From NCBI GenBank assembly GCA_947568835.1, contig OX387611.1, positions 12,872,350 through 12,936,349 on the forward strand: a DNA stretch of 64,000 nt, given 5' to 3'. The DNA is from Protonemura montana. Its lineage: Eukaryota > Arthropoda > Insecta > Plecoptera > Nemouridae. The position numbers and the translations under genes are program-made. Shown in pieces: positions 12,383 to 22,110 of this stretch (positions are counted from its first letter, which is position 1; the number at the start of each line of letters is the position of its first letter). The notes under the pieces are model-generated. The model did not search any database, was not told the origin of the DNA, and saw only the letters and a list, made by a program, of their open reading frames with translations.

Positions 12383-12580
12383 TGTAACGTAGTACACACG
12401 AGTCGTGAACAGTTTATGTTTATTTACAAGTGTACAATATTACTTTAATATCTAATATATGAAAAGATCAGACGACAAGTCTATCCTAGAGAGTCTGAGA
12501 ACCGAGTGAGTCTCTAAAACAGTTGCCCCGCTCTCCTTCTTCTCATCCACCCTGCCTGGTGGATTGTCAGAGTCAGAGTC
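12383..12580 (-). repeat. Gypsy LTR (3' copy in element orientation)
   Basis: About 198 bp, starting TGTAACGTAGTACACACGAG in plus-strand reading and ending near GTCAGAGTCAGAGTC. It is nearly identical to 15718-15915. Confidence 0.85.
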
Positions 12581-12914
12581 AAACTGTTCACGACTCGTGT
12601 GTACTACGTTACATTGGTGACCCCGACGTGATTTGCAACCGACCTACGATGGCTACAAACGAATCCGCATCGGTAGACCGAATTAGCTGCAAGATTCCAT
12701 CGTTCTGGATCGAAGACCCTACACTTTGGTTTGCTCAGATAGAAAGCCAGTTCAAATTGAGCAAACCAAAGTGTAGGGTCTTCGATCCAGAACGATGGAA
12801 TCTTGCAGCTAATTCGGTCTACCGATGCGGATTCGTTTGTAGCCATCGTAGGTCGGTTGCAAATCACGTCGGGGTCACCAATGTAACGTAGGACACACGA
12901 GTCGTGAACAGTTT
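12581..12914. repeat. 156-bp near-perfect inverted repeat inside the gypsy element
   Basis: Arms at 12581-12736 and 12759-12914 are inverse complements with about one mismatch, around a 22-nt loop. Each arm holds the end of the LTR, the primer-site region and the beginning of gag, so the same element end is present head to head. This could be self-integration, a template switch during reverse transcription, or an assembly artefact. Confidence 0.9.
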
Positions 12915-12965
12915 ATGTTTATTACAAGTGTACAATATTACTTTAATATCTAATATATGAAAAGA

Positions 12966-14890
12966 TCAGACGAAAGGTCTGATTGGCACGAAAGGTCGTT
13001 CTACTAGTGTCGATGTGTCGCAGTAGATCGTGAGGTTCGCGTCCTCGAGGCGTCGTGACTGTATGTGTAGCGACGTGTTGGACTGAAGAAATGCTCGAAG
13101 TTCATCATCGTCCTTCTGGGCTTGGGCAATTGTCTCGAAGCTCACTGGAGCAGAGATCGCTTCTACTCGAGATAAAACTGCTACAACGTTTTCTTTACCG
13201 GGAATATGGCGGATGTCTGTTGAAAATTGTCCGATGTAGTCGAGATACCGAAATTGTCGAGGCGAACATTTGTCTGATTTCTGCTGGAACGCGAATGTCA
13301 AAGGTTTGTGATCGGTATAAATGGTGAATATTCGCGCTTCTACCATGTGTCTGAAGTAGCGTATAGCCTCATAAATGGCCAACAGCTCGCGGTCATATGC
13401 ACCGTAATTGCGCTGCGCTTCGTTTAATTTGCGAGAGAAAAATGCCTGCGGTTGCCACCCTGTGTTCGTTCTCTGTTGAAGCGCAGCTCCAATACAAATG
13501 TCTGAGGCATCAGCGACGATGGCGAGTTCTGCGTTCGGATTCGGGTGTGTAAGAAGCGTAGCTTGAGAAAGACTTCGTTTGCAACCTTCAAACGACCTCA
13601 ACAGTTCTGGTGTCCAAACGATTGGTGTCTTGCCTGACTTATCGGCGCCAACGAGAAGGTTATTGAGAGCTGCCTGAAGTCTAGCAGCTGATGGTAGATG
13701 ACGGCGATAAAAATTTAGCATCCCTAGAAATTGTCGTAATTGTTTCACATTGCTTGGCGGTGAAAACGAAACGATTGCTTCGACCTTGTCGTCAAGGGGT
13801 CGTGTCCCATCAGCGTTGACAGTGTGGCCAAGAAATTTCACTTCAGATGCGCCGAAGACACACTTGGAAAAGTTAATTAAAACACCATATTCGGAGAGCC
13901 TAGCAAAAAGCAGGCGAAGATGTTGTTCGTGCTCCGTTTGTGACGATGATGCAATAAGAATATCGTCGATGTAGGCGTAGGCGAAATCCAAATCACGAAG
14001 GGCTTCATCGATAAATCTTTGAAAAGTTTGAGCTGCGTTCCTCAAACCAAAGCTCATGAACGGAAATTCGAATAAGCCAAAGGGGGTCGTTATCGCCGTT
14101 TTGGCAATGTCTTCTGGCGCGACGGGAATTTGATTGTAAGCCCGAACTAAATCTACTGTTGAAAATACGGTCTTACCGGTAAGCGCTTGAGCAAAATCTT
14201 GTATATGCGGAACAGGATACCGGTCTGGAATGGTCCTGCTGTTCAAAGCTCTGTAGTCACCACACGGTCTCCATTGGATGTCCTTTTTGGGAACGAGATG
14301 AAGGGCAGCCGACCAGTTACTGGATGAACGTCTAGCTATGCCTGTCTTAAGCATAGTGTTGAATTCAGCCTTGGCCATTTGTAGTCGATCTGGTGCTAGG
14401 CGTCGAGGTTTGCACGACACTGGATGACCAGCTGTCGTGTGGATGTGATGCAATGTTTCGTGTTTAGTTTTGCGCGAAATACCTGCTGGTCTCGTGATAT
14501 CCGGGAATTCAGCAAGAATGGCATGGTATGGCGAGTGACCATTGACTGCTTTGACATGTTGCTGGTTGTCGTTGATCAACTTGCCGGCGATAGCAAAAGA
14601 TGTGAGACTGTCGATAAGACGATGGTTTCGGATATCCACCATTAAACTGTAAAATGATAGGAAATCAACACCGATGATAGGTTTGGATACGTCGGCGACG
14701 ACGAAACTCCAGGAGAAATTGCGTTTAAATCCCAGATTTAAGTTGAGGCTAAATGCACCGAATGTAGATATGATTGAACCATTGGCGGCGAATAGCTCAT
14801 ATGTGGACCTTTCGCGAGTTCCTTTAATCATCTTGCGCGGGTAGACACATAAATCGGATCCGGTGTCAACAAGGAACTGTTGCCGGGTTG
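12966..14890 (-). pseudogene. Gypsy pol region: protease, reverse transcriptase, RNase H
   Basis: Retroelement polyprotein region in a long minus-strand frame. A retropepsin-like DTGSD lies near 14865. The RT follows with the palm sequences [30 protein letters not shown] and [10 protein letters not shown]. RNase H then shows [30 protein letters not shown] and [11 protein letters not shown]. Order and sequence are typical of Ty3/gypsy. It is part of the broken element 12383-15915. Confidence 0.95.
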
Positions 14891-14941
14891 TGATATCTGT
14901 TACGAAAAGGCGACGTGAATTTGGACAGCCGTCCGTCGCGT

Positions 14942-15703
14942 CTACTGACTGTCCTTCGAGTTTTTTCCGTCAAAACTACAGGGTTGACGACACATTTTCG
15001 CTCGTGCGCCAAACTTATGGTGATACCAACACATACCATCCGTTAATGAACGTGGATTGGCCGGCAGTCGCACCCGATTCGATGGTCGTTTACCTGAGAG
15101 TGCTTCAATTTGGCGCGACAACTCTTCAACCTGCATTCGAAGTTGGTTGTCGTCGTTGACTACCGCTATGCGCATAGGACATGAGGCGTCCTCGTGAATC
15201 CGATCGGCGATCTCGGAGAGGGCGTCCAGGTCGTCAGGCGGCGACGCGGAAAGGACATCTCGCATCCTAATTGGCAAACGTTCGAGCCATAATATCCTTA
15301 AAACTTTGTCGGTCACTTCTTTGTCCGCTAAGCTTCGCAATTGCAATAATAATTCTGATGGTTTTCGATCACCCAACTCTTCATGTTGAAGAAGTCGCTT
15401 AATTTGAACTTCAGACGACTTCGAGAAACGACGAATAAGTTCCGATTTGAGACGTTCGTATTTGCCTGTCTCGGGTGGACTTACTATGATGTCGCGTACG
15501 GCGGTAGCATATCTGTGCTCCAGGGCACTTGCAACCTGGCAAAACTTCGTTGAATCACTTGTAATTCCACTCAATTTGAACTGGCTTTCTATCTGAGCAA
15601 ACCAAAGTGTAGGGTCTTCGATCCAGAACGATGGAATCTTGCAGCTAATTCGGTCTACCGATGCGGATTCGTTTGTAGCCATCGTAGGTCGGTTGCAAAT
15701 CAC
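14942..15703 (-). pseudogene. Gypsy gag region
   Basis: A frame of about 250 codons beginning just inside the primer site. It has a capsid-like segment (FWIEDPTLWFAQIESQF, then a helical region with LLQHEELGDRKPSELL) and a C-terminal zinc-knuckle-like CWYHHKFGARAKMCRQPC. This arrangement is common in arthropod gypsy elements. It is a fossil of the same element as pol. Confidence 0.9.
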
Positions 15704-15717
15704 GTCGGGGTCACCAA

Positions 15718-15915
15718 TGTAACGTAGTACACACGAGTCGTGAACAGTTTATGTTTATTTACAAGTGTACAATATTACTTTAATATCTAATATATGAAAA
15801 GATCAGACGACAAGTCTATCCTAGAGAGTCCGAGAACCGAGTGAGTCTCTAAAACAGTTGCCCCGCTCTCTTTCTTCTCATCCACCCTGCCTGGTGGATT
15901 GTCAGAGTCAGAGTC
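15718..15915 (-). repeat. Gypsy LTR (5' copy in element orientation)
   Basis: Partner of 12383-12580, with about two differences in 198 bp. Just inside it, in element orientation, lies the TGGTGACCCCGACGTG primer-site-like sequence. Confidence 0.85.
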
Positions 15916-15924
15916 GCCACAGCT

Positions 15925-16113
15925 GTAACATGGTGCCACGCCTGTTAGCTGGAGTTTGCGCCAGGTTGGATGCCCGTAGTGGAAGAAGCAGTCGTGGATT
16001 TCTTCTGCCGGAGAAGCTACCGTCAGGGAATTGCGAAATGCCCCATGAGAGTCCCAGACAATCCTGGCAAACTCGGTTCTATGATCGCTAGCTACTTGCT
16101 TTTTCCTGCTCAT
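15925..16113 (-). pseudogene. MULE-type transposase fragment, copy 1
   Basis: The minus-strand frame contains SPAEEIHDCFFHYGHPTWRK followed by QLTGVAP. It matches the block of Mutator-like transposases in which a GCxFH(F/Y)xQxxWRK segment follows the catalytic core. Upstream residues (RTEFARIVWDSHGAF) are present but weakly conserved. The fragment is cut at 15925, where the gypsy LTR begins. Its fuller relative is at 36510-36881. Confidence 0.6.
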
Positions 16114-16208
16114 AGAAGCTGGATAACGACTGAAAACGCTTGAAGTTGCACTGAAGTCGTCTCCTGCAATTCATGTATCTTTTATTTCTTATCATTTACC
16201 GTCCAGTC

Positions 16209-16275
16209 TCGGTGGCTGATTGGAAAAGTTGCTTCTCTCTGACTCACTCCAGACTCGAATCCTGTACACTCCGCT
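16209..16275 (+). repeat. tRNA-like (Ser/Leu type) SINE-head fragment
   Basis: TGGCTGATTGG fits the RNA polymerase III A-box consensus TRGYNNANNGG, and ACTCGAATCC, 36 nt further on, resembles the B box with two changes. Spacing and order fit a tRNA-derived SINE head. No full cloverleaf can be drawn. The same sequence recurs at 36961-37027 within duplicated block 1. Confidence 0.45.
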
Positions 16276-16311
16276 CTACGTTAGCAAAAATTAGCAATAG
16301 ATTTTGCATCA

Positions 16312-16509
16312 ATGCGAGAAGAATTGCAGCACGCTGCTTGCGATAGTGTTATGCACCGCGATATCGTAGCAGCGTTTTTGCCAAATATTCATGTGATAGT
16401 ACCATTCAAACCACTCCTGCCGATGAAAGTCCGCCGTCTTTGCAACGATGGATATCTGACGGAACAGTTGCTACAAGGCACTGCAAAGTCGCGGCAGCCT
16501 AGAAACTAG
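16312..16509 (+). CDS. 65-codon frame, unrecognised, kept in two copies
   Basis: The frame starts MREELQHAACDSVMHRDI and ends with a stop. The copy at 37065-37262 has the same length with only a few amino-acid changes. I do not recognise the product. Because the whole surrounding kilobase is duplicated at similar identity, preservation of the frame is weak evidence for coding. Confidence 0.2.
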   Translation: MREELQHAACDSVMHRDIVAAFLPNIHVIVPFKPLLPMKVRRLCNDGYLTEQLLQGTAKSRQPRN

Positions 16510-16539
16510 TATCTTTTGTCGCGGCGCTGTGAACGGTAG

Positions 16540-16578
16540 GGTTCGCTTCGCTGATGGTGCTTGAGAAGCGAAGCGACC
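16540..16578. repeat. 13-bp imperfect hairpin
   Basis: GGTTCGCTTCGCT (16540-16552) pairs with AAGCGAAGCGACC (16566-16578) with one mismatch. It lies immediately before the 100-bp module. It is present also in the 37.3-kb copy. The 38.8-kb copy begins inside it, with only the right arm. Confidence 0.75.
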
Positions 16579-16580
16579 AG

Positions 16581-16680
16581 CGGCACGGCCCGTTGGCACA
16601 ATGCACGGACATGTTTCTAGGTGGCGTGGTCTATGAAAGCCAGCGACTCGCTGCAGCTAGGCTCGGTCTCTCCGATTCTC
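16581..16680. repeat. 100-bp dispersed module, copy 1
   Basis: Begins CGGCACGGCCCGTTGGCAC and ends CGGTCTCTCCGATTCTC. Related copies are at 20078-20176, 37334-37434, 38855-38955 and 42636-42735, with a partial one at 45204-45258, all in the same orientation. The family is unknown to me. Confidence 0.85.
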
Positions 16681-16926
16681 CCAAATGGTAATCATCAGCC
16701 TGTGCCAAGGCTTTGGTTCAACCCCTCGCTGCCACGACATTTAAGTTTTGTTTTATGTCTAATGCGTCGTCTTATTTTGGCTGCAAATGATTTATTTTTA
16801 AGCTCGTCAGGTTTTTAAATCGTCATTTCACTGGGTTATTTTACACGAGAACGGTTGTGCTTGCGCACACTCTTAGTTTCCCGCGTTGTCCTGTGGCAGT
16901 CGCTCCTTCTTCATCGACAATGTATC

Positions 16927-17795
16927 ATGGCGGACGGTGAGAATCAGCGCGGCAGATTCAGTCTGGCCGTCAGGATACTGCAACGCATGAGGAAGCCGAG
17001 CTACAAGGAACTCTCCCCCGACGAACGAGACCTTGTCGACAACGTCACGCTCACAAAGCTAGATGTTATCCTGGCAATCCGTTTGGATTATTATGGATCG
17101 AACTATCATTCAAGTATTCAACTATTCAACTATCATGAATAGCTTTCCTCTTGTCCGTGGGTGTATCGACTGCACTCACGTGAAAATCCAATCTCTAGGT
17201 AATAATTCCCAAAAACTACCTACTTACATTCTATACTTTCCTGTCATATTACCAACCTGGTTCCTTTATCTTCCCATATACTTCAGGAGGAGATAATGCT
17301 GAAGACTTCAGAAATAGGAAAGGTTTCTTGTCACTGAACGTACAAACTGTTAGCGATGCACAGTTGCGCATATTAGATATAGTTACAAGGTGGCCAGGAT
17401 CAGCACACGATCAGACCGTTTTCAACAACTCTGTCCTTCGAGCCCGCCTTGAAACAGGGGAGTTTGGAAATGGTTTGATCCTGGGTGATTCTGGCTACAC
17501 CGTAAAACCGTATCTATTAACGCCTCTGCGTAATCCCAACCTCCCCGAAGAGCTATTGTACAATGAGAGCCAAATTCGAACACGCAGTACCGTAGAGCGG
17601 CAATATGGGACATGGAAACGTCGCTTCCCTGTGCTGTCTCTGGGGATGAGACTTAAAAATCTAGCCAACATTCAGGCGGTAATCGTGGCCTGTGCTGTCC
17701 TCCACAATCTGGCCATTGATCAGCATGAAGACGAGCCACCCCATGACCCCGAGTTGCCGCACCTTGATTTGGAGAGGGATCAAATGCTGTGCTAA
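16927..17795 (+). pseudogene. PIF/Harbinger-type transposase (DDE_Tnp_4 family), N-terminally reduced
   Basis: Three catalytic blocks of Harbinger transposases are visible. SFPLVRGCIDCTHVKI near 17140-17190 carries the first Asp. WPGSAHDQTVFNNS at about 17394 and ILGDSGYTVKPYLLTP at about 17480 form the second block. RSTVERQYGTWKRRFPVL near 17586 carries the Glu. A short intron (17199-17286) joins the first block to the rest in phase, restoring GGDNAEDFRNRKGF, which is typical of the family. The N-terminal region (MADGENQRGRFSLAVRILQR...) does not resemble a normal Harbinger N-terminus, and a frame change is needed near 17100, so the gene is probably defective. A Myb-like partner lies convergently 72 bp downstream, as in complete Harbinger elements. 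Confidence 0.8.
17199..17286 (+). other. Intron in the Harbinger transposase
   Basis: Starts GTAATA after ...CTCTAG and ends CTTCAG before GAGGAGATAATG. The 88-bp removal keeps frame and completes the family's conserved stretch around the first Asp. Confidence 0.7.
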
Positions 17796-17866
17796 ATGCG
17801 GTCATTGAACATTTTAGGCAACTTCTCTAGAAATTTTTGACGATTCAATTACAATACAGTTCATTT

Positions 17867-18150
17867 TTATTCATTTTTATTCCTAAGAATATCAAGCTGC
17901 GCTTGTTTGATTTCCGCATCAAGCAAGGCTGCTTGCAGCTTTGCTTCATTGATTGACATTTTCAGTTTATGCAGCTCCGTTTTCTCCGCTTGCTCTGTGG
18001 CTGCAGCGACCTTCATAAGCTCGGCCAGCTCCCGCTTGGACTTGGCCAGCAGAGCGTAGTTTGATGAGCTACCGGATGGTAGGCTCTGTTGGCCAAGTCC
18101 AAGAGATGGTGTCCGCCTTCGCACCCAGTCTTTATTGTGAACAGCTGCAC
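17867..18150 (-). pseudogene. C-terminal exon of a Harbinger Myb/SANT-like partner protein
   Basis: The minus-strand frame ends in a charged coiled-coil-like helix (LLAKSKRELAELMKVAA, then KLQAALLDAEIKQAQLDIL and a stop). This tail shape is usual in the Myb/SANT-like second protein of Harbinger transposons. A splice acceptor (TTTCTTTTCACAG) sits at about 18151, so this is a last exon. The upstream exons with the SANT domain are missing, because a LINE end and a duplicated block begin at about 18325. The assignment rests mainly on position and composition. Confidence 0.55.
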
Positions 18151-18324
18151 CTGTGAAAAGAAAGGACATAGGGGAGTAGGCTAGAACTAGGTCTTTCACT
18201 TTTAATTTAAGGCCTAGCCTACATTGGTTTTTGTATTGAGGATTAAAATCTGTCCTGGACTGAAATATTTTTTTTAAATATTGATGTTAAAAAAATGAAG
18301 TACATGAACTACACTTATTTTGTA

Positions 18325-18690
18325 TTTACATTTTCTTTTGCCTTTCCATTTAAAAAATCTGTACTTGAATAAAAACAGTTTTCAATAAAATATGCCTTCA
18401 GGAAGTCTTTAAAATTAGTCTTACTTTTCAATTCTTTTAAATCTTTAGGCAAGCAATTAAAAAATTTGTTTCCTGCATAGCTTGGTCTTTTTAAAATAAC
18501 TTAAGATGGTGGCTTTCTTCCCTCAGATGATCTCTATTTCTAGTATTATAATTCCTTTTTGTTTCCACCTCAATTTTGGACCATTCTAAGACATATATAA
18601 TTGTACAGTACATGTATAAAGAAGGCAACGTCATCATTTTGAAATATTTCAACAGAGGCTTTGTCGTATCTTTATAAAAAATCTCCGCGC
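18325..18690 (-). mobile_element. LINE end, copy A
   Basis: Minus-strand sequence nearly identical to the LINE C-terminus at 40890-41250 (blocks KPLFKYFKMM, MYCTIIYVL, GNKFFNCLPKDFKELK). At least one shift breaks the frame here. It has the same 5' junction as the 40.9-kb copy, so both come from one insertion duplicated with its flank. Confidence 0.8.
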
Positions 18691-19129
18691 GTGCCTGGCT
18701 CTCGCACCTCGGCCAGGTTCTTCTTGCTCTGCTCTCACAATCCTGGGCAGAACATTTGTTTAGTTCTTCTTTTAGCTTCTAGGAAGCTTCATGAAACTTG
18801 TTATTTCCGTTCTACTTGGGGCCTAACATTGCTATGTCACATGCACCGTTGTTTTCCCTCTCTTTGTGCATAAAAGATATAAAGCTCACAAGCAGCTGCC
18901 AATCGAGCCGCTATTAATATCGTGTGTTGACTTGACCGATATTTTCCCGCTGTAAAAGTTGGAGCCACATATCACAGTTCGCTATCACAGAGAGCCGCTT
19001 AGCAGATCCGTTCGAGCTGCTTCCGCAGGGCCGTGAGGTTCTCTTAGATAGCTTTCAAAGGATACGGTGAGTGCGATTTACTCGATTGCCTCCTGGTTGT
19101 CCATCTTGAAGACAGCCGGACGTGGTATG

Positions 19130-19190
19130 GCACCGACCTGGATTCAAACCCGTGATCACCTGGTTGTTGATTGGTAACCAAGTCTTGGTC
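19130..19190 (-). repeat. Possible pol III B-box (tRNA-like)
   Basis: On the minus strand GGGTTTGAATCCAGG contains a B-box-like GGTTTGAATCC. No convincing A box is found. Present also at about 41690-41750 in the other copy of block 2. Confidence 0.2.
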
Positions 19191-20077
19191 GTCGCCTTCA
19201 CGAGCTCTTATCAGAGAAATGAGTTTGATGGTCGCCTTGGCGTTTGAATCTCCTCTACCAGGGAATTCTTTTCTTGAGCATCAAGTACTTGTGTAATGGC
19301 AAGCGAATAATCTGCCCGAGTCTGTGCGGAAGTAATCCAAGCCATTGCTGCTTCTCTAGCGGTCGCCATCAAAATTATTTGTGGCTCTTCATGTTCCTTG
19401 CTGGATTGCTTAGAGGCTACCTGTGTATTTAACTTACAGCTAGTACCTGTTCAGTGCCGTAGGACTCATGAATCGAGGCGTTGATACAGCAGGCTTCCTC
19501 TTTCTCTTTTCCACACCCTCTTTCTGACGCTTTGGTCAATGCCAGTCTCTGTTAAGTTGTGTCATTTTTTTAAATACTTGTACTGGCATTTATCGTTCTA
19601 AGAAGCAGGCCTTTTTCATGAAGCTATGACAATAAAAATGAAAATTGATAAGACATTAAAGTACACTATTGTACAAACGTTATTATTATTGCTCCTTGAC
19701 ATCAATTACCAATTCATCAATCATTCTTTCTCCAACGCTAGAGGCTTTTTGTTTTTGTTTTCGCTAATCGTCCTCCAATTGTTTAAAGGCGATTTCTGCG
19801 TTGCTCTTCTTATTGCTACAGCGTAAGCAACTTCAAGAAAGTTTTTTGGATTTCTTAGAAATTTTTCCATACAATCTATCGTCATTTTCTTGTCAGTATT
19901 TTTCTAATGCTGCTTGGCTCCTTTTTGGTTAGGGCAGAGTTTGACAAACGGGAGTGAAAATAACTTGCCATTGTACTGCAATTGACCAGTTTTGGATTTC
20001 ATCAAATGTTTCCTCTGCTAAAACTGTACGTGTTCATTGAATCTTCAGAAATAAGTTGTACCCAACCAAGTACCTAG

Positions 20078-20176
20078 CGGCACGGCCCGTTGGCACTATG
20101 TGCGGACATGTTTCTAGGTGGCGTGGTCTATGAAAGCCAGCGACTCGCTGCAGCCGAGCTCAGTCTCTCCGATTCT
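20078..20176. repeat. 100-bp dispersed module, copy 2
   Basis: Same module as 16581-16680, with ACTATGTGCGGACATG and CAGCCGAGCTCAG variants that are shared only with the 42636 copy. Confidence 0.85.
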
Positions 20177-22110
20177 CTAAACTATTGATTATAGACCGTT
20201 GCCATGGCGTCGGTTGTTAGGCTACGTTTGGGATATTACTCGATGCCAAGACTGGTTCGTCAAGTCTAAATTCACTTCAAATTACGGACACTCTTCTTTT
20301 TTCGCTCGGTCGGCCGGCCGACTTGGCAGGAGCGCGGACACTTTACTCTGCTTGCGGTGGAACAATAGCGCAACGCGGTACGATCGGCGTTCATTGAGGT
20401 AGCATCGTCCTGACGTTGAACATCACGCTCTCAACTTTCGTTGACGCTATTTGCCTAACATTCCTGTGCCATGCAGACGATGGTTCAATATATATTTCGT
20501 ACTTTACCGATGTTCATTTATCTAGTTAAATTGAAGAAAAAAATCACTTAGCCTGTCTGATAGAAGAACTGCCACCTGGGACTTATCTTTGCTTCGCCGA
20601 ATCGTTTTCTTTTTGATAAGTGACATCGGCTTTCGCCATTTGTTGGCTCTGCCTTACATTCCAGTGCCATATTGATTTTGGTTCTGTGAACATGTAGCGC
20701 TCTGGAATTAGAGTTCGTTAATACGTCTTCTTTTCATTCCGTAGTGCGCCATTATTAGTTAATCGATTCTTTGTTTGGATTCTTTGTGTCGCGGATCGTG
20801 TCGAGGTTGCTTGAGATGGACTGGAATAGTTTCGGAACACGCTGCCTGATCGCGCCACTGGCAAAAGTTCCCACCGAAAACCACACGATTGAAACAACCT
20901 TGTTTCAGTGATTGTTTTGATTTGCTTCTGGAAAAGATTTTCCGATATTATTGCTGTACAATTTTTTTTGTACTAACAGTAAAAACCAGCTTTTCTGCTC
21001 GGTTGTTAACATTATTTTAATTTTGTAATTTTGAAGTCGTTTTATATCACCGATCTTTAGAAATCCTTCGTGTTTTTAAATACCTCTTTGGCCATTAAGT
21101 CTAGAGACCGGTGGGCTCCTAGCAACCGAGTTTGTTTGGCTACTTTCGCCTTGGTGACACGCTAGTTTGGTGTAAGCTTTGAGATACGAGATTTCGACTG
21201 TTTCTAATTTCTGATTAAGTGCAATCTTCACTGCATCGTCCCACATTTTTTTAACCAGGCCTTCCTGACCATGGCAACTAAGAGACCGTTTTGCAATTAA
21301 CATTTGTCAACTTACTTTCCTGCTTCTTCTGGAATGAGTCGCCACCGGCTTGGGAGCTGGTTTCACAGAGCATCTTACAGCCATTGTGTAACGCTTCAAC
21401 GTTCACATCGTAGAGGCGTTGAACGGCAGTGAGCAGTCATTCTAGCAAAGCAGAGTATGGAGTCATTTCATGTTTCTGAACGAGTGGAACGCATCGGTTG
21501 TGAATCAGATTTCAGTAAAATATTAACTTTTCCCAAATATTTTTGAAATGCTTCTTTGGATTTGTATTCCAGATTAGTTACAAATAACATTGGAAACGTC
21601 AGAGTTCCAGAAGATATTTATAATTCGTTCATAAGGAGTAGACAGAAATATGTTTTAATTTTATTCGTTGTTTATCGATCAACAATGAAGGCAAGTCTAC
21701 AAGTGTTGATGTAATAAAATTAGAATAATTTGTACATGAAACAAGAACGATTAAAAACATGACTATATACAAACGTACGCTCAAGTTGAGACGTAACATG
21801 CAACGAGATATTACAGTGGGTAATTAATATAATAACAAGTTTTCATGGGTAGCTGTCTGGTCATGGTCTTTAAGTTGTTGGTCTTGTTGGCGCATGTAAA
21901 GTGTGCGCCGGTAAATTTTTAAAATTTCTAATTTCGCGTCCGTGGCGGCGGAGACGGCAGAGAGGTCGGGCGCATCACGTCACTTTCAACGCTCTTGCTG
22001 GATACTTTAAAGAAAACAAATCAATTAGTATTTTTTTATTACTCAAACACGGCTTGCCCACATTTACGCCAGGAAGTAAGATGCCCATAGGTACAGATGT
22101 GCATGTATGT

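Larger units (their letters stand above)
12383..15915 (-). mobile_element. Ty3/gypsy LTR retrotransposon, young, broken
   Basis: A fossil element on the minus strand. Two terminal repeats of about 198 bp (12383-12580 and 15718-15915) differ at only about two positions, so the insertion is recent. The gag and pol parts lie between them, and a primer-binding-like TGGTGACCCCGACGTG abuts the 5' LTR at 15701-15717. The 3' side is rearranged by a large inverted repeat at 12581-12914. The element is broken, with a rearranged end and about one or two other interruptions. It sits next to a MULE scrap whose relative at 36.7 kb lacks it, so it arrived after that segment was duplicated or at the join. 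Confidence 0.9.
15935..16991. repeat. Duplicated block 1, copy A
   Basis: Matches 36690-37744 nearly throughout, apart from a roughly 20-bp insertion near 16163-16180, and its last 0.36 kb also matches 38837-39196. It contains the MULE scrap, a tRNA-like stretch (16209-16275), a conserved 65-codon frame (16312-16509), a hairpin, the 100-bp module and the beginning of the Harbinger frame. It ends at CAACGCATGAG, after which the copies take different paths. Confidence 0.9.
18325..22110. repeat. Duplicated block 2, copy A (3.8 kb)
   Basis: Collinear with 40882-44650 with few differences by eye and small indels. Apart from the LINE end (18325-18690) and one copy of the 100-bp module (20078-20176), it holds no gene I can support. 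Frames such as 21076-21303 (minus) recur in the other copy only because the DNA is duplicated. Copy A ends at GCATGTATGT, exactly where block 3 starts. Confidence 0.9.

Noticed and set aside
21076-21303. 75-codon minus frame kept in both copies of block 2 (also 43614-43841)
   Set aside because: The surrounding DNA is duplicated at the same identity, the few differences are amino-acid changing, and no motif is recognised.
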